From Metellina segmentata (lineage: Eukaryota > Arthropoda > Arachnida > Araneae > Tetragnathidae), in NCBI GenBank assembly GCA_947359465.1, contig OX375879.1, positions 89,503,578 through 89,567,577 on the forward strand: a stretch of DNA of 64,000 bases, read 5' to 3'. Every line of letters begins with the position of its first letter. Position 1 is the stretch's first letter. Position numbers and translations under genes: made by a program. Positions 23,760 to 33,629 of the stretch are shown piece by piece. The notes under the pieces were generated by a model. The model was not told where the DNA came from and did no database searches. It saw only the letters and a program-made list of their open reading frames with translations.

Positions 23760-24100
23760 TAAAGCCTTGGGAGTCTCAAGTGCGCTTTTCTGTTTTTCAA
23801 TGTTAACGCCACTGCTGGGAAATGTTTAAAATAGGAGGGAAACAAACCAAGGAATTGGAACATTTCACTATATTTTTCTCCTTTTTGTTTCAACGCATCC
23901 GCTACCGTTAAAGCAACTACTTTCTAGTGTTAAGAAGTATAGCAGCAGTGAATTTTCAGAGTGTGGGGGCGAGTTCGTTTTGATAAAACCAACGATAACG
24001 TTCAAGTCAAGGGACTTCTTTTTTAGGTTTGAGGAGGGCTTAAGTTTAACCGTTTCTGTGGGATCCCCTTCTCTTTCGTAACGCAGAATAATGCTGAGCG
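23760..24100 (+). repeat. Locally duplicated block, copy 3
   Basis: Matches 20230-20415 (TCTGTTTTTCAATGTTAAC; then GATAAAACCAACGATAACGT and CCCTTCTCTTTCGTAA) and also the end of copy 2. Confidence 0.8.
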
Positions 24101-24109
24101 TGTTTTTTA

Positions 24110-24560
24110 AAGAATACTTTTTGCGAATTTCTTCAAGAGGGTTCGGGTCTCTTTATTTAAGTTGGAATGGATATCGATGAGTAGGCCTGATTGTCTAAGG
24201 CGTAACTCACATAGACAAAAAAAAACATACGGTGGAAATGTTTTTCTAAATAAAAAAAAATCGTAAAAATATTTTTATTAATTCATAAAATTTTTAAATC
24301 ACATGTGAAGATTTGTTTTCGACATTCTCTTTCTACACACTAAACAAGTATTCATTGCTTATATTCCCATGAAAAAAATATCAATCGTTTATTTACATGA
24401 GCTGCACGAAATCCGAGTATTTTAAAAACATTTTTTATTCTTCATTAACTCTCTGTAAGTCACAAGATTTCGGAGTGTGTTTACCCCACAACATATACAG
24501 TGATTACATAATCGAAACTGGTTCAAATCATGCATGGAAGACGGAAGATTGCACAGCATA
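24110..24560. other. No gene seen
   Basis: AT-rich. The frame at 24397-24684 runs into the MITE and is not a gene. Confidence 0.5.
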
Positions 24561-24563
24561 TAT

Positions 24564-24833
24564 GAAGCTATCAAAGCAAAAGTGGCCTAACTCACCAACA
24601 GACTCAATCGAGAGGAATGCCAAATTTTCTTACTCCTATATTTTAAATCTTTCTATTTATCTACAATGGGATTTGATATTCTGAAAATTTATTTAACATG
24701 CATCAATAAGTTATTTTGTAAATTTTGAAGACTTGAACCAGCGCATTTAAAAAAAAGTAAAAAGTCTTAGGAAAATTTAATAATAAAATTTTTGGGATTT
24801 TGTGGTTTAGGCCACTTTTGCTCCTATAGCTTC
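24564..24833. mobile_element. MITE family with GAGGCTATC ends, copy 2 (inverted)
   Basis: Terminal repeats of about 30 bp (GAAGCTATC...GCAAAAGTGGCCTAA, mirrored at the right) and a 4-bp duplication ATAT (24560-24563 and 24834-24837). The interior is in the opposite orientation to copy 1. Confidence 0.85.
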
Positions 24834-24929
24834 ATATATACCTGTAAAGTCCTTAGGGATCAAGAGTGTAGGTTACCTTCTGTCCTCAACACATCTTCTA
24901 TACGTCTTGGAGTAACCACTCTAAAACTC

Positions 24930-24930
<1 letters not shown>

Positions 24931-24993
<63 letters not shown>
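24931..24993 (+). repeat. (TG)n microsatellite, 63 bp
   Basis: Thirty-one uninterrupted TG units. The cysteine/valine run in the plus-strand frame across it is not a protein. Confidence 0.98.
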
Positions 24994-24994
<1 letters not shown>

Positions 24995-25231
24995 TCTAGT
25001 AGCGCACTATAAAACTCAATCTGCACTTCAAAGAAATACATTTAAAATATAAAAACCACGTCCCCTTAGATTTATTTATTAGCTTTGTTCAACAATTTAA
25101 TCCATTTCAATTACTACTGCTTAAAACAGAAGCCTTGCGATAACAATGTAGCTCTCTACCGAATTAATATCCTAAGTGCTTAAACCTAATCTTGTATGTC
25201 TAACACGACACCTAATTTCTGACATTGATTA

Positions 25232-25530
25232 GGGCCGCGATAGCCCCTGTTGGAAGAGTAGCGGATTGGAACTGGAGTATAGCGAGCAGAATACATCGAG
25301 TACGTAGTTTCTGGTACACGTTAAACCTGTGGATGATTCAAATATCCTCATCTGGCGTGGTATGGATGTTAGGAGAGTCAATGCCAGCTCGGACCTCGTC
25401 TTTTGACCATTGTTCAAAATTACGAGATGTTATTCTCAGATTCTTCCCCTCGGGATTGATTCCGGACAGTCCCCAATGGCCCGTTGTGTTGCTCCAGTAG
25501 GATGTTACTCAACTATCTACCTACCCATCC
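25232..25530 (+). mobile_element. SINE subfamily B, full length
   Basis: Begins GGCCGCGATAGCCCCTGTTG (A-box region). The B box is decayed. It carries the B-type core and CCGTTGTGTTGCTCCAG, and ends in the tail CTATCTACCTACCCATCC. Confidence 0.88.
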
Positions 25531-25641
25531 GTGGACAATAAAATTTAAATCATTTTCGCCTCAATTCAGAAAAGAGATCAAAAAGAGCAACTGCTTCGAA
25601 TCCTGGCAACACTATGTAAGTGATCCAAGCAATGTCTAGAA

Positions 25642-26060
25642 CAGGGACGGCGAACCTTTTTAAGAAGTTGGTCAAATTTTGTACATTATTTTTTTTTAGT
25701 ACTTGCTCGTGGGTCCCTTGGAAAGTGGAAGGGAGCATGGTAAAAAACAACTTTTTTTTGGATATATTTATTTCCTAGTTTATTTCTATTGGTAAACTTT
25801 ACAAAATTCATTGAAGAAATCAATTTTTCACAAGAATATGTGGATCCAAACATCGTTAAAAGAGCATTAGCAAGTTTCTTCGTTGATATAAAATTATTTG
25901 GTAAAGAACCCCATGCGTTTAATATAATATTTTCAATTTTTAGTGTAGGACCATTATTATTTGCACAAGTTTCAGACATTTTCCCTTCTACTTCGGAAAT
26001 CAAGTTATCAAATTTATTTTTCCAAACTAAGCTGCTTTGAAATTCAACTAATTCCATTTC
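25642..26060 (-). mobile_element. hAT transposon, 3' end only
   Basis: The terminus CAGGGACGGCGAACCTTTTT is typical of hAT ends and is preceded by GTCTAGAA (25634-25641), which fits the nTCTAGAn duplication preferred by many hAT elements. The coding remnant runs towards this end on the minus strand, as expected for the 3' end. The 5' part and its terminus are missing. Confidence 0.75.
25686..26057 (-). pseudogene. hAT transposase C-terminal (hATC) fragment
   Basis: A 123-codon frame keeps the order typical of the hAT C-terminal dimerisation domain: an L-x-x-LQSS-like start (LVEFQSSLVWKNKF, first 15 residues), then W-x-SLP (AWGSLPNNF, about residues 49-57), then the block ANALLTMFGSTYSCEKLISS followed by MNFVKFTNRNKL. 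Family proteins have a similar A-x-x-x-L-x-x-FGSTY-x-CE-x-x-FS-x-M segment; here F has become I. After about residue 100 the similarity stops, probably by frameshift. The N-terminal BED finger and catalytic residues are absent. Confidence 0.8.
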
Positions 26061-28200
26061 TACAAGGAAACAAGGACGGGTGAAGAGAGAGTGTTAAAGG
26101 TATTCATTACGCATAACATACGCCATTAACCAATTATTGTACGAAGTAATTTGAAGTTGAAAGGATGGGACATCAGTCACTAGTTGGCTTCTAGCGACAA
26201 AAATCACGGACATTAAAATAAAACCTGACGTTACTCAAATTTACGATGAAAATATCGTTTTTTGCTTCTGGTTTAATCTACTTTTTTTTCCTCAGATTTT
26301 TATTGTTTTTGTTTAGGCTTCTGGGTTTCTACGGATCCTATGCCACTGGTTCATCCCATATATTCAATCTAATCCTTCCTAATGTAATCGGAAGAAAATA
26401 GTAGATACGTTGTAGAAATTACTCGAATCTAGAAAATTCGTTTTATCGCTAATTTGAATTTGTATCCCTGGATTACATTATCGCTTTGACGCGTCACTCT
26501 TATGAGGATTCCTTCCGCTGCCACAGTGGCGTTCCGGCTCAATGACCCGTTATCTCCATCTTTTCAAGCCTACTTTTGAAGTTACTGATACGATTGATGG
26601 AAAACAAGTGTAAATTTCAGAGAACCTCAGAATTCTTTGGTTATCATTTATTTGCTTCAAGGCAAAGTCTACACAAAGTCCCAAATCCGCCCTCAACAAA
26701 ACGAAGAAAGCTAACCGTTATCGGAGTGAAAATAATAATAGGGGTTGGCAATGACCTACCTGTAGTATCACCATTTCTGGCTACAAGATAACACACTCAC
26801 CCAGAAAATGTCTCGAGGCTAGACAAACACATGTATAGCATTGCAGATTAGCTGTGTTTGCACACATATGGATATACGTCCTTTACAGTCTTTCTATACC
26901 CAGTGAACTTCGATAGGCATGTGGTCTTTTACTGAAAAGCAAACATTCTGATACACAGTTGAAAACGTCAACTTTTCTGGAAAATGTCAAACTAGTTTAC
27001 ACAAGAGTTGTTTTGAATGGGGGATAGCATTTTTAAAGCGATGTGTGGAACGAAGGCTGATGGTTTAAATGAACTTCGGACTCTGTTTACGAACTTGGGG
27101 GACAAATGTGTTTACTTTGTATCAGCATTTTGCCAGATGCTTCTATGGGAGCGAAGCTAATTCTGCAGACCAACCGCTGTGTGTACAGAGTAAAAGACAG
27201 TAAATACTCAAAATTAAAGTTGTGGTTCTTTTATTTTATACATAATGTGAAATTTCATGTTTCTTAACTCTCCAAGTGGACATGACGAGTCTAAAATCTT
27301 GTCAATTTTACTAAGAACGAGATATCTCGTCGAAACAAAACTGCCCAATTACGACGATCTAGGTAGAAAAAGCATATGGTCCTTTGCACAGAACTGGTGA
27401 TAATCTTGAACATAATTTTGCATCGCAGGATGACCTCTACAGGGCGGTCTTTGATGTAAAAATAAACTACCAAAAAGGTTAATGGAATGAAAAACTTAAT
27501 TTTTTTTTTCGTTGGAATTATTAGATTGTTTAAATTATTTAAATGGACACTATACTTTCAATTTCAGACAGAAATACAGAAAAGTATTTGAAATAGATAA
27601 AAAGGGACATCTCTATTTTACTTACTCTGCTAAGATTTAGTTTGTCTAATTAGAGATATTTTGCAACACGGCTACTAATATTGTTAAAACACATATTTTA
27701 TAATCTAACTTCAATCGCTGAACATTCAGTAAACTGATCATGCTCACAATAGAAAGACTTAAATATCGTGCTTGAACAAGTAATTGCTCAAACTTGCTTT
27801 AAACTCACTACTTGCTACGAGTAAGAGGACATTGTTTTTCAATAGATTGTAGTAAGTCTATAAATTATCTTAGAATGTTCTGCACAATAATTACAATAAC
27901 TTAGACAAAAGATTCATGTGTTTTTAGTTTTAAAAAATAATTTCGATGAATTGCAGGTTTCTAGGAACCCAAAATTTATGGAAGTGATTTATCTAACCAC
28001 CTTAAATGATTTCTATTATAATAATTAAATTATTTATTAATTTTCTTATAAGATCGCTATTCATCAATTAAAGTGTTTACTGTATTAGAGTGCAACAATT
28101 TATTATTAATTAAAATAAAAGTTTTCGAATAAATATATCTTATAGGGGTTTTTGTTGGCCTTGCGGGTGTCGATTACTTGCGTATAACCTGCGTCAGTTA
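26061..28200. other. No gene; one palindrome
   Basis: Contains ACGAGATATCTCGT at 27317-27330. Otherwise AT-rich with chance frames (26576-26791 and 27291-27473). Confidence 0.5.
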
Positions 28201-28221
28201 AACGAATTCGGTTGTTCAATG

Positions 28222-28527
28222 GGGTCGTGGTAGCCCGGATGGAAGAGTAACGGATTATCAAACGGAGGGTTGCGAGTTCGCGAATCTCGATCCAATCAAA
28301 GATCAATGTGTACGTGGGAGTTGGTGTACGTTAAATCTGTCGAGGCATGCCTGTCCATACGTTGGCGTGTTGTGGAAGTTTGGAGAATGTGGTGCGAACC
28401 GAGGTGCTGTACCTAACCACGGTTTAAAATTTTACAGGTGTTGTCCTCGGATATTTCACTTAGAGATAGATCCGGACCGTCGCCAATAGCCCGTTGTGTC
28501 CCTCCAGAGTTAAATACTATCTACTAG
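28222..28527 (+). mobile_element. SINE subfamily B, full length
   Basis: Head GGGTCGTGGTAGCCCGGATG with GGAAGAGTAACGGATTA, a decayed B box (GAGTTCGCGAATCTCGA), the B-type linker, core and the tail TACTATCTACTAG. Confidence 0.9.
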
Positions 28528-28530
28528 TAA

Positions 28531-28705
28531 GTTGATGGGTTTGACAACCGCGCAGGCCAGGTTCAATTCCTCCCTGTGTATATTTCTCTCTTTTGTGTCT
28601 ATTACATGATTTTGTATGCCTCGTGCCTGGCACAGTATGACGAAATGTGGCCCCTTGCGTCATAAAACCTTCCAAACCAACCAAGCAGCCAGTAGCAAGT
28701 TCGAT
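28531..28705 (+). mobile_element. SINE class D, diverged
   Basis: GCGCAGGCCAGGTTCAATTC (B-box region), then TATTTCTCTC, then a run ending TGGCCCCTTGCGTCATAAAA. This order is the same as in the class D copies elsewhere. It abuts the SINE B before it. Confidence 0.55.
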
Positions 28706-28792
28706 TCCTATAACTACCTGATATACTCTCTTCGGTATTAGCAAGAATTTTAATGTTTGTGTATGTTCATTTATTTTATAGTAATTTTGGCA

Positions 28793-29096
28793 GTGTTTTA
28801 AATAACGTCGTACTAGAGCAACACAACGGGCTATTGACGACTTTCCGGGATCAATCCCTTGAAGGAAAGATCCGAGGACAACACCACGTAATTCTGAACC
28901 ACGGTCAGATGACGAGGCAACAACTGAGATGGCACAACCCTCTCCAAACTTCCACACCAACCCAACGTGAGGACTTTCGGCAACGACAGATTTAAGGTGC
29001 ACCAGACGCCTCTACCCCATACGCTTACAAAGCACTGACCCGGATCCGAACCAGAAACCTTTAGATCAAGAGGCTAACAGCTTAACCACTAGACCC
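28793..29096 (-). mobile_element. SINE subfamily A, near full length
   Basis: Minus strand: GGGTCTAGTGGTTAAGCTG (A-box region), GGTTCGGATCCGGGTCAG (B box), then the A-type linker and core. Two opposite frames over it (28517-29002 minus, 28753-28995 plus) are SINE readings, not genes. Confidence 0.9.
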
Positions 29097-29353
29097 AATT
29101 TTTTGATAGAAAAACATGACTTGACTCAGCTTGACCATAAAAAATCAACCATCTAAGGAATTTCAAAAAATCGCAACGCGTTAGTACGTTGTTTTTTAGT
29201 TGCATAGCACAAAGGGCCAGATTTCACCAAGAAGCAACTACATTTATATCGATGTTTCAGACTATGTCATCATATTTTAATAAACAATGTTTAAAACTCA
29301 GCTTTCAAAGCTTTGCTTCAGCAGGAGGAAAAAGGGGAGACTTGATATCAAAT

Positions 29354-29635
29354 ACAGCTATCAGAGAATAAAAGGCCTAACCCACAAAATTCCGAAAACG
29401 TTATTATCATCTTCTATTACGACCATTCGCTATTTTGATATGCGCAGGTTCATGTCTAAAATTACATAACTTATTGATCACTGATAAGTAAATTTTCAAA
29501 ATCTAAAATCACATTATAGATAAATAAAATATAAAACAAAGAGAGCATGAAAATCCGTTTTCTCCATTGGGTAGTTGCATAGCCATTCAAGACGGCTATG
29601 GTAGTTGGCGGGTTAGAACACTCATATCTTTCTTT
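29354..29635. mobile_element. MITE family with GAGGCTATC ends, copy 3 (decayed)
   Basis: Same orientation as the copy at 23401: GGCCTAACCCA, ATTACGACCATTCGCTATTT, GCGCAGGTTCA and AAATTACATAACTTATTGAT match in order. The right inverted repeat is reduced to GCGGGTTAGAACACTCATAT. Confidence 0.75.
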
Positions 29636-29639
29636 TCCT

Positions 29640-30325
29640 CTGCCACCCATAATTTTAGCCTGACACAAATAATAAAAAATAATACGAGATGAATAAAACA
29701 ATCTCGCCTCGTATAATAGTCACATTCTCTCTTATTCGTCTAAAATGTATTGTTTCCGTTTTTTGAAATGTTTTTGTCTCCCAAAGATAGTTTGAAACTT
29801 ACATAATCAGAAATGTATAAATAATCAGAATGTTCAAGCAATATCGGTAGCAATACGTTTTTCAGGATCGAACGCCGATTGGTTTACGCGAAAATAAGAA
29901 CAAAGGAAAGAGTGAAGTGATTGGATGTTAACCTATCTTATCTCAATACGTTGATATGGGAAACGAGCGAAGATTCGTCGATTTCGGCTTCACTTAACAA
30001 ATCAAAGTTCAGAAATTCGATTTTATCACAGTATTTCATCCATTCAAAAACTGTGGTTGATTCATCGGGTATTATGGTTATATTACGCATTGCATTTAAC
30101 TAATTGGAACCCGATGACTTCAAGTTCAAAGTATTCTAGAAAATCAGCAAAAACATCTTGATTACATAACAGTCATGATAGCGTATGTCAAGTAGGGAAA
30201 ATTTCAGTGTGAGCAAACAAACCAGTTTGCCTAAGACAGCTTCTATATTGTACTAATCTCTTGTATGATATACACTGGGGTTATCTTAAAAACTATTTCA
30301 CCGCCGTTTTGGCTACATTTAGCAT
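29640..30325. other. No gene seen
   Basis: AT-rich. The frame at 29921-30103 is unsupported. Confidence 0.5.
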
Positions 30326-30328
30326 ATC

Positions 30329-30575
30329 TCACCCCGGCTAGTAAAGTGCCACAACTCAGAATTGCAGAATTTGAAAAAACATCAACTTAAAGGATACTAT
30401 AAAACTTATATTAAAATAGTATAAGCTTCTTTTAAATTTTAGGTAAGTACTTATGGTGGCAACTCCTATTCTATTCTGTAGAATAGTATTAACACGCTGG
30501 GCACCTCATACATATTTTTCAATAATATGACAAAATTTTTTTTTTATTTGTGTCACTTTTTTTGCCGGAGTGTGA
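30329..30575. mobile_element. MITE family with TCACACCCCGGC ends, copy 1
   Basis: TC-ACCCCGGCTAGTAAAGTG at the left and CACTTTTTTTGCCGGAGTG at the right form an inverted repeat of about 25 bp. The whole interior matches 37826-38090, including ATACTATAAAACTTATATT and AATAGTATAAGCTTCTTTT. Confidence 0.82.
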
Positions 30576-30583
30576 TATTTATT

Positions 30584-30640
30584 GAGTGGTTCAAAAATAC
30601 GAGGCGTTGTTCTTGTAACTTTCTTTTGGGATTGACCACA
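30584..30640 (+). mobile_element. SINE core fragment
   Basis: GTGGTTCAAAAATACGAGG and CTTTTGGGATTGACC match the inner core of the A/B SINEs. It sits directly before the SINE B that follows. Confidence 0.6.
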
Positions 30641-30645
30641 AACAT

Positions 30646-30936
30646 GACCGCGTAAGACCATTCGCAAAGCATCGGATTAACAACACGAATAGCGAGTTTA
30701 AAATTCGATCGAGGTAAACCGTTGAATACACGGGAGATGGTGCACGTTAAATCGGTCGTGGCCTCAAATGCCCTCATGTTGCGTGGTGTGGAAGTTTGAA
30801 GAGTAGGGTGCCAGCTCAGGTGTTGTTACAGTCATGCGACACTGGTTCCAGATTACGATGCGTTGATCTCGGATCTTTACGTTTGGGATTGATCCTGGAC
30901 CGTCACCAGCAGCCCGTTGTGTTGCTCTGGGTAGGA
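30646..30936 (+). mobile_element. SINE subfamily B
   Basis: A degraded head (GACCGCGTAAGACCATTCGC) with GAGTTTAAAATTCGATC as its B box. The core GTCGTGGCCTCAAATGCCCT is B-type. It ends GTTGTGTTGCTCTGGGTAGG. Confidence 0.85.
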
Positions 30937-30941
30937 AAATC

Positions 30942-31121
30942 TAATTTTAATTAACTTTATAATGGAGAAACAACGGGCTATTAACGGAGGTCCAGGATCA
31001 TTCCCAAATTAAGAGATCCGAGTACAACAAGTCCGATTACAATTTTGAACCAGTGTCAGATGACTAGAACACTTGAACTGGCACCCCACCTCTCCAAACT
31101 TCCACACCACACCAACGCGAG
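30942..31121 (-). mobile_element. SINE, 5'-truncated
   Basis: Core and 3' end (GGGCTATTAACGGAGGTCC) in minus orientation, cut off before the tRNA-like head. Faces away from the preceding SINE B. Confidence 0.8.
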
Positions 31122-31125
31122 TATT

Positions 31126-31170
31126 ATGCTGCTCCAGCACGACGTTAATTGACAACCTCCCTATTTATTG
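31126..31170 (+). mobile_element. SINE 3'-end fragment
   Basis: TGCTGCTCCAGCACGACGTT plus the tail AACCTCCCTATTTATT: a B-type 3' end only about 45 bp long. Confidence 0.65.
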
Positions 31171-31420
31171 GTATTGGTATTTTTAATTAACACCACACTG
31201 GAACAACACAACGGGCTATTGGTGACGTTAAGGGATTAACCCCCGAAGGGAAAGATCCGAAAACACCACCACGTAATTTTGAACAACGGTCAGATGACGA
31301 GGTCACACCTGAGCAGGTAACCCACTCTCCAAACTTCCACGCCACTCCAACGTGAGGACATTTGAGGCCATGATAGATCAAACGTGCACCAGCCTTACCG
31401 TACACGACGGTGTTTGGTTG
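31171..31420 (-). mobile_element. SINE subfamily B, head missing
   Basis: Complete core with the B-type signature TTTGAGGCCATGATAGATC, ending in the linker (CCTTACCGTACACGACGG) just short of the head. Confidence 0.85.
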
Positions 31421-31490
31421 CCATCGATACATATCAATTCTGAATTCATTCTTTGGAATATTTATTAGCGAAGTGTTGAAATTGTATTGG

Positions 31491-31553
31491 GTAGGTAGGT
31501 ACTTTAATTAACGTCACACTGGAGCACCACAACTGATTATTGGGGATGGTCCG
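31491..31553 (-). mobile_element. SINE 3' fragment
   Basis: A B-type tail (TAGGTAGGTACTTTAATTAA) and the 3' end ACTGGAGCACCACAACTGAT only. Confidence 0.75.
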
Positions 31554-31561
31554 ATAATTTT

Positions 31562-31851
31562 GGTAATATTTTTACTTAACGTCGTACGAGAGCAACACAA
31601 CGGGCTGTCGACGACGGTCCGGGATCAATCCCCTAAGGGAATGATCCGAAGACATCACTATATAACTTTGAACCACTGTCATATGACCAGGTCACACCCG
31701 AGCTGAAACCCCACTCTCCAAACTTCCCCACTACGCCAAAGTGAGCACATTTGAGGCCAGGGCAGATTTAACATGCATCAGCCCCCTTTGTACAAGGCGA
31801 TACCCGATTGGATTCGAACTGCTAATCTGTTACTTCTCCTACGGGGCTGCC
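31562..31851 (-). mobile_element. SINE subfamily B, full length
   Basis: Minus strand: GGCAGCCCCGTAGGAGAAGT (A-box region), GCAGTTCGAATCCAATCGGG (B box), CCTTGTACAAAGGGGGCTGA, then the core. The head is among the better preserved in the window. Confidence 0.9.
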
Positions 31852-31861
31852 CAAGTATACA

Positions 31862-31925
31862 GGTATTTGGTACTTTTTAAATTAATGTAGCTCTGGAGCA
31901 ACATCAGCTATTGGCGACGGATCAA
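31862..31925 (-). mobile_element. SINE 3' fragment with target duplication
   Basis: About 60 bp of tail and 3' end (CTCTGGAGCAACATCAGCTA), flanked by a perfect 10-bp duplication CAAGTATACA at 31852-31861 and 31926-31935. Confidence 0.82.
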
Positions 31926-31935
31926 CAAGTATACA

Positions 31936-32741
31936 AGAGATACACGGCTTTTCGTCTTTCAAATTAAGCTTGAGAATAAAATCCATTAAAGATGGACACA
32001 CCACAGTAAACAAGTTTTTGAACCTCAAAAAAGTCAACGAACTCTCCGTAGTGTAGCATCATAAACTCAAACTTCCAATTGCCTTTTTTTACGATTACTT
32101 TTCTAAAGGGTGACCATACAACAACCATGACGCCAAATTTCCCGCTTCCCCTAAAATATGGAGCCAGGGTAAAAGAACTTCCGGTGTGGAGCGCAGGTTA
32201 CAGACGAAAAGGGTATTTTCCTTTTTTTGCCCTTCCCTTAGCCTTCTAAAACGGTGCAAAGGTCCTGAAAGAGGTCAAGGAATATGAAGGAAAAGGGTCT
32301 TTATGGTAGACTCCCCTTGGGGAGTAAGAAAGATGAGTTCTTTCACGTAATACTCCACCCCTCTTATGTTTGGTATTACTGAGTGAACGTATTTGCAGTA
32401 CGCATGTATCTACTTGTGAAGAAAATTTTTTCTTCTGCGGTTTTCATATGAAAATTTCAGATAACAAGGAAAGTTTGATAATAAATTGTGATTAAAAATC
32501 ATACGAGTAAACAAAGTACTTTTTGAGCATTAAATTGCACCATGATAGGCATAAACACAACGTTTCTTTTGAAATCCTCAAAAATGAATTCTTAGATGTA
32601 AAATGCTCATGTGTCAAGTGGATAAAATTATAATAGCTATTCAAGCGTAATTTATCTTAGCTTTTGTCTTCTCAACATAATTTAAGGAAAACCATACTTT
32701 TAAATAAGTTAGACGTTTTAAGTATTTTATTCCAGAACATG
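31936..32741. other. No gene seen
   Basis: Nothing recognised. Confidence 0.5.
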
Positions 32742-32946
32742 TGAAACCGGTCTAGTGATTAATGTGTTAGCCTCCAAACCGGAAGGTTTGTGGTTCGAAT
32801 CCGGATGAGTGCATGGATGTTTATAAACGTATGGCGTCGAGGCGGCTGGTGCACCTAAAATCTGTCGTGGCTGAAAGTCCTCACGTTGGGTTGTTGTGGA
32901 AGTTTGGAGAGTGGGGTGCCAGCTCAAGTGTTTCCTCTTCATCTGA
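32742..32946 (+). mobile_element. SINE subfamily A, 5' half
   Basis: ACCGGTCTAGTGATTAATGT (A-box region), GTGGTTCGAATCCGGATGAG (B box), then the A-type linker and core up to TTCATCTGAC, where it stops abruptly against an inverted SINE B. Confidence 0.88.
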
Positions 32947-33110
32947 CTCCCCTCTGCAAATTTCCATACCCCACCAACATGAGGAAATTTGAGGCCACGA
33001 CCTATTTAACGTGCACCATCCCCCTTTGTGAAAGACTATCTTTAGCTGGATTCGAACTCGCAACCCTCCGGTTGCTAATCCGATGCTCTTTCAACCGGTC
33101 TACCGTAGTT
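32947..33110 (-). mobile_element. SINE subfamily B, 5' half, head-out
   Basis: Minus strand: CTACGGTAGACCGGTTGAAA (A-box region), GCGAGTTCGAATCCAGCTAA (B box), then the B linker and core, stopping at the junction with the plus-strand SINE A. Both 3' halves are missing at the junction. Confidence 0.88.
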
Positions 33111-33625
33111 CAATTGGGTATGGGAGTCCTTCCTACGCTATAATCATGTGTAGTACAATTTTTAAAAATAAAAAAGCTTAGCTCGTACAACAATAATCTT
33201 AAAGTAGTCGACACTAAACTTAGTTTTCATAAATCTCATTTTATTAAAGAAATCAGACCATGTGATTCTTTCAAGATAGCCCATCCTTAATTTATCTGAA
33301 GTTTACGGTTTCAGACTGCCAGTGTGTCTTCAAAAAAAAAAATGTTAGATTATTCTCGTAGGCTTAAAATTAAAAAAATATCTATAGTAATATCATTAAG
33401 AAATAAGTATATTATATTTTCCATATGGTCCTTGAGAATGACTGTATGAAATTTTGGTCTGGATTGTTAAACTTAGAAAATTATATTAACTTATCTGGTA
33501 ATGTTATGGCAAAAAGAATAAAGTGACATTTTTCAACTTGAATCAATACATTGTTTAATTTTTACTTGTAAAGTTTAATGGTTATGTTATTTAAAAGGAG
33601 TTAAATAACATAACATTTAAATCAT
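33111..33625. other. No gene seen
   Basis: AT-rich; nothing recognised. Confidence 0.5.
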
Positions 33626-33629
33626 TTAA

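Noticed and set aside
24792..25052. Frame with a long Cys-Val run
   Set aside because: It is the translation of the (TG)n microsatellite.
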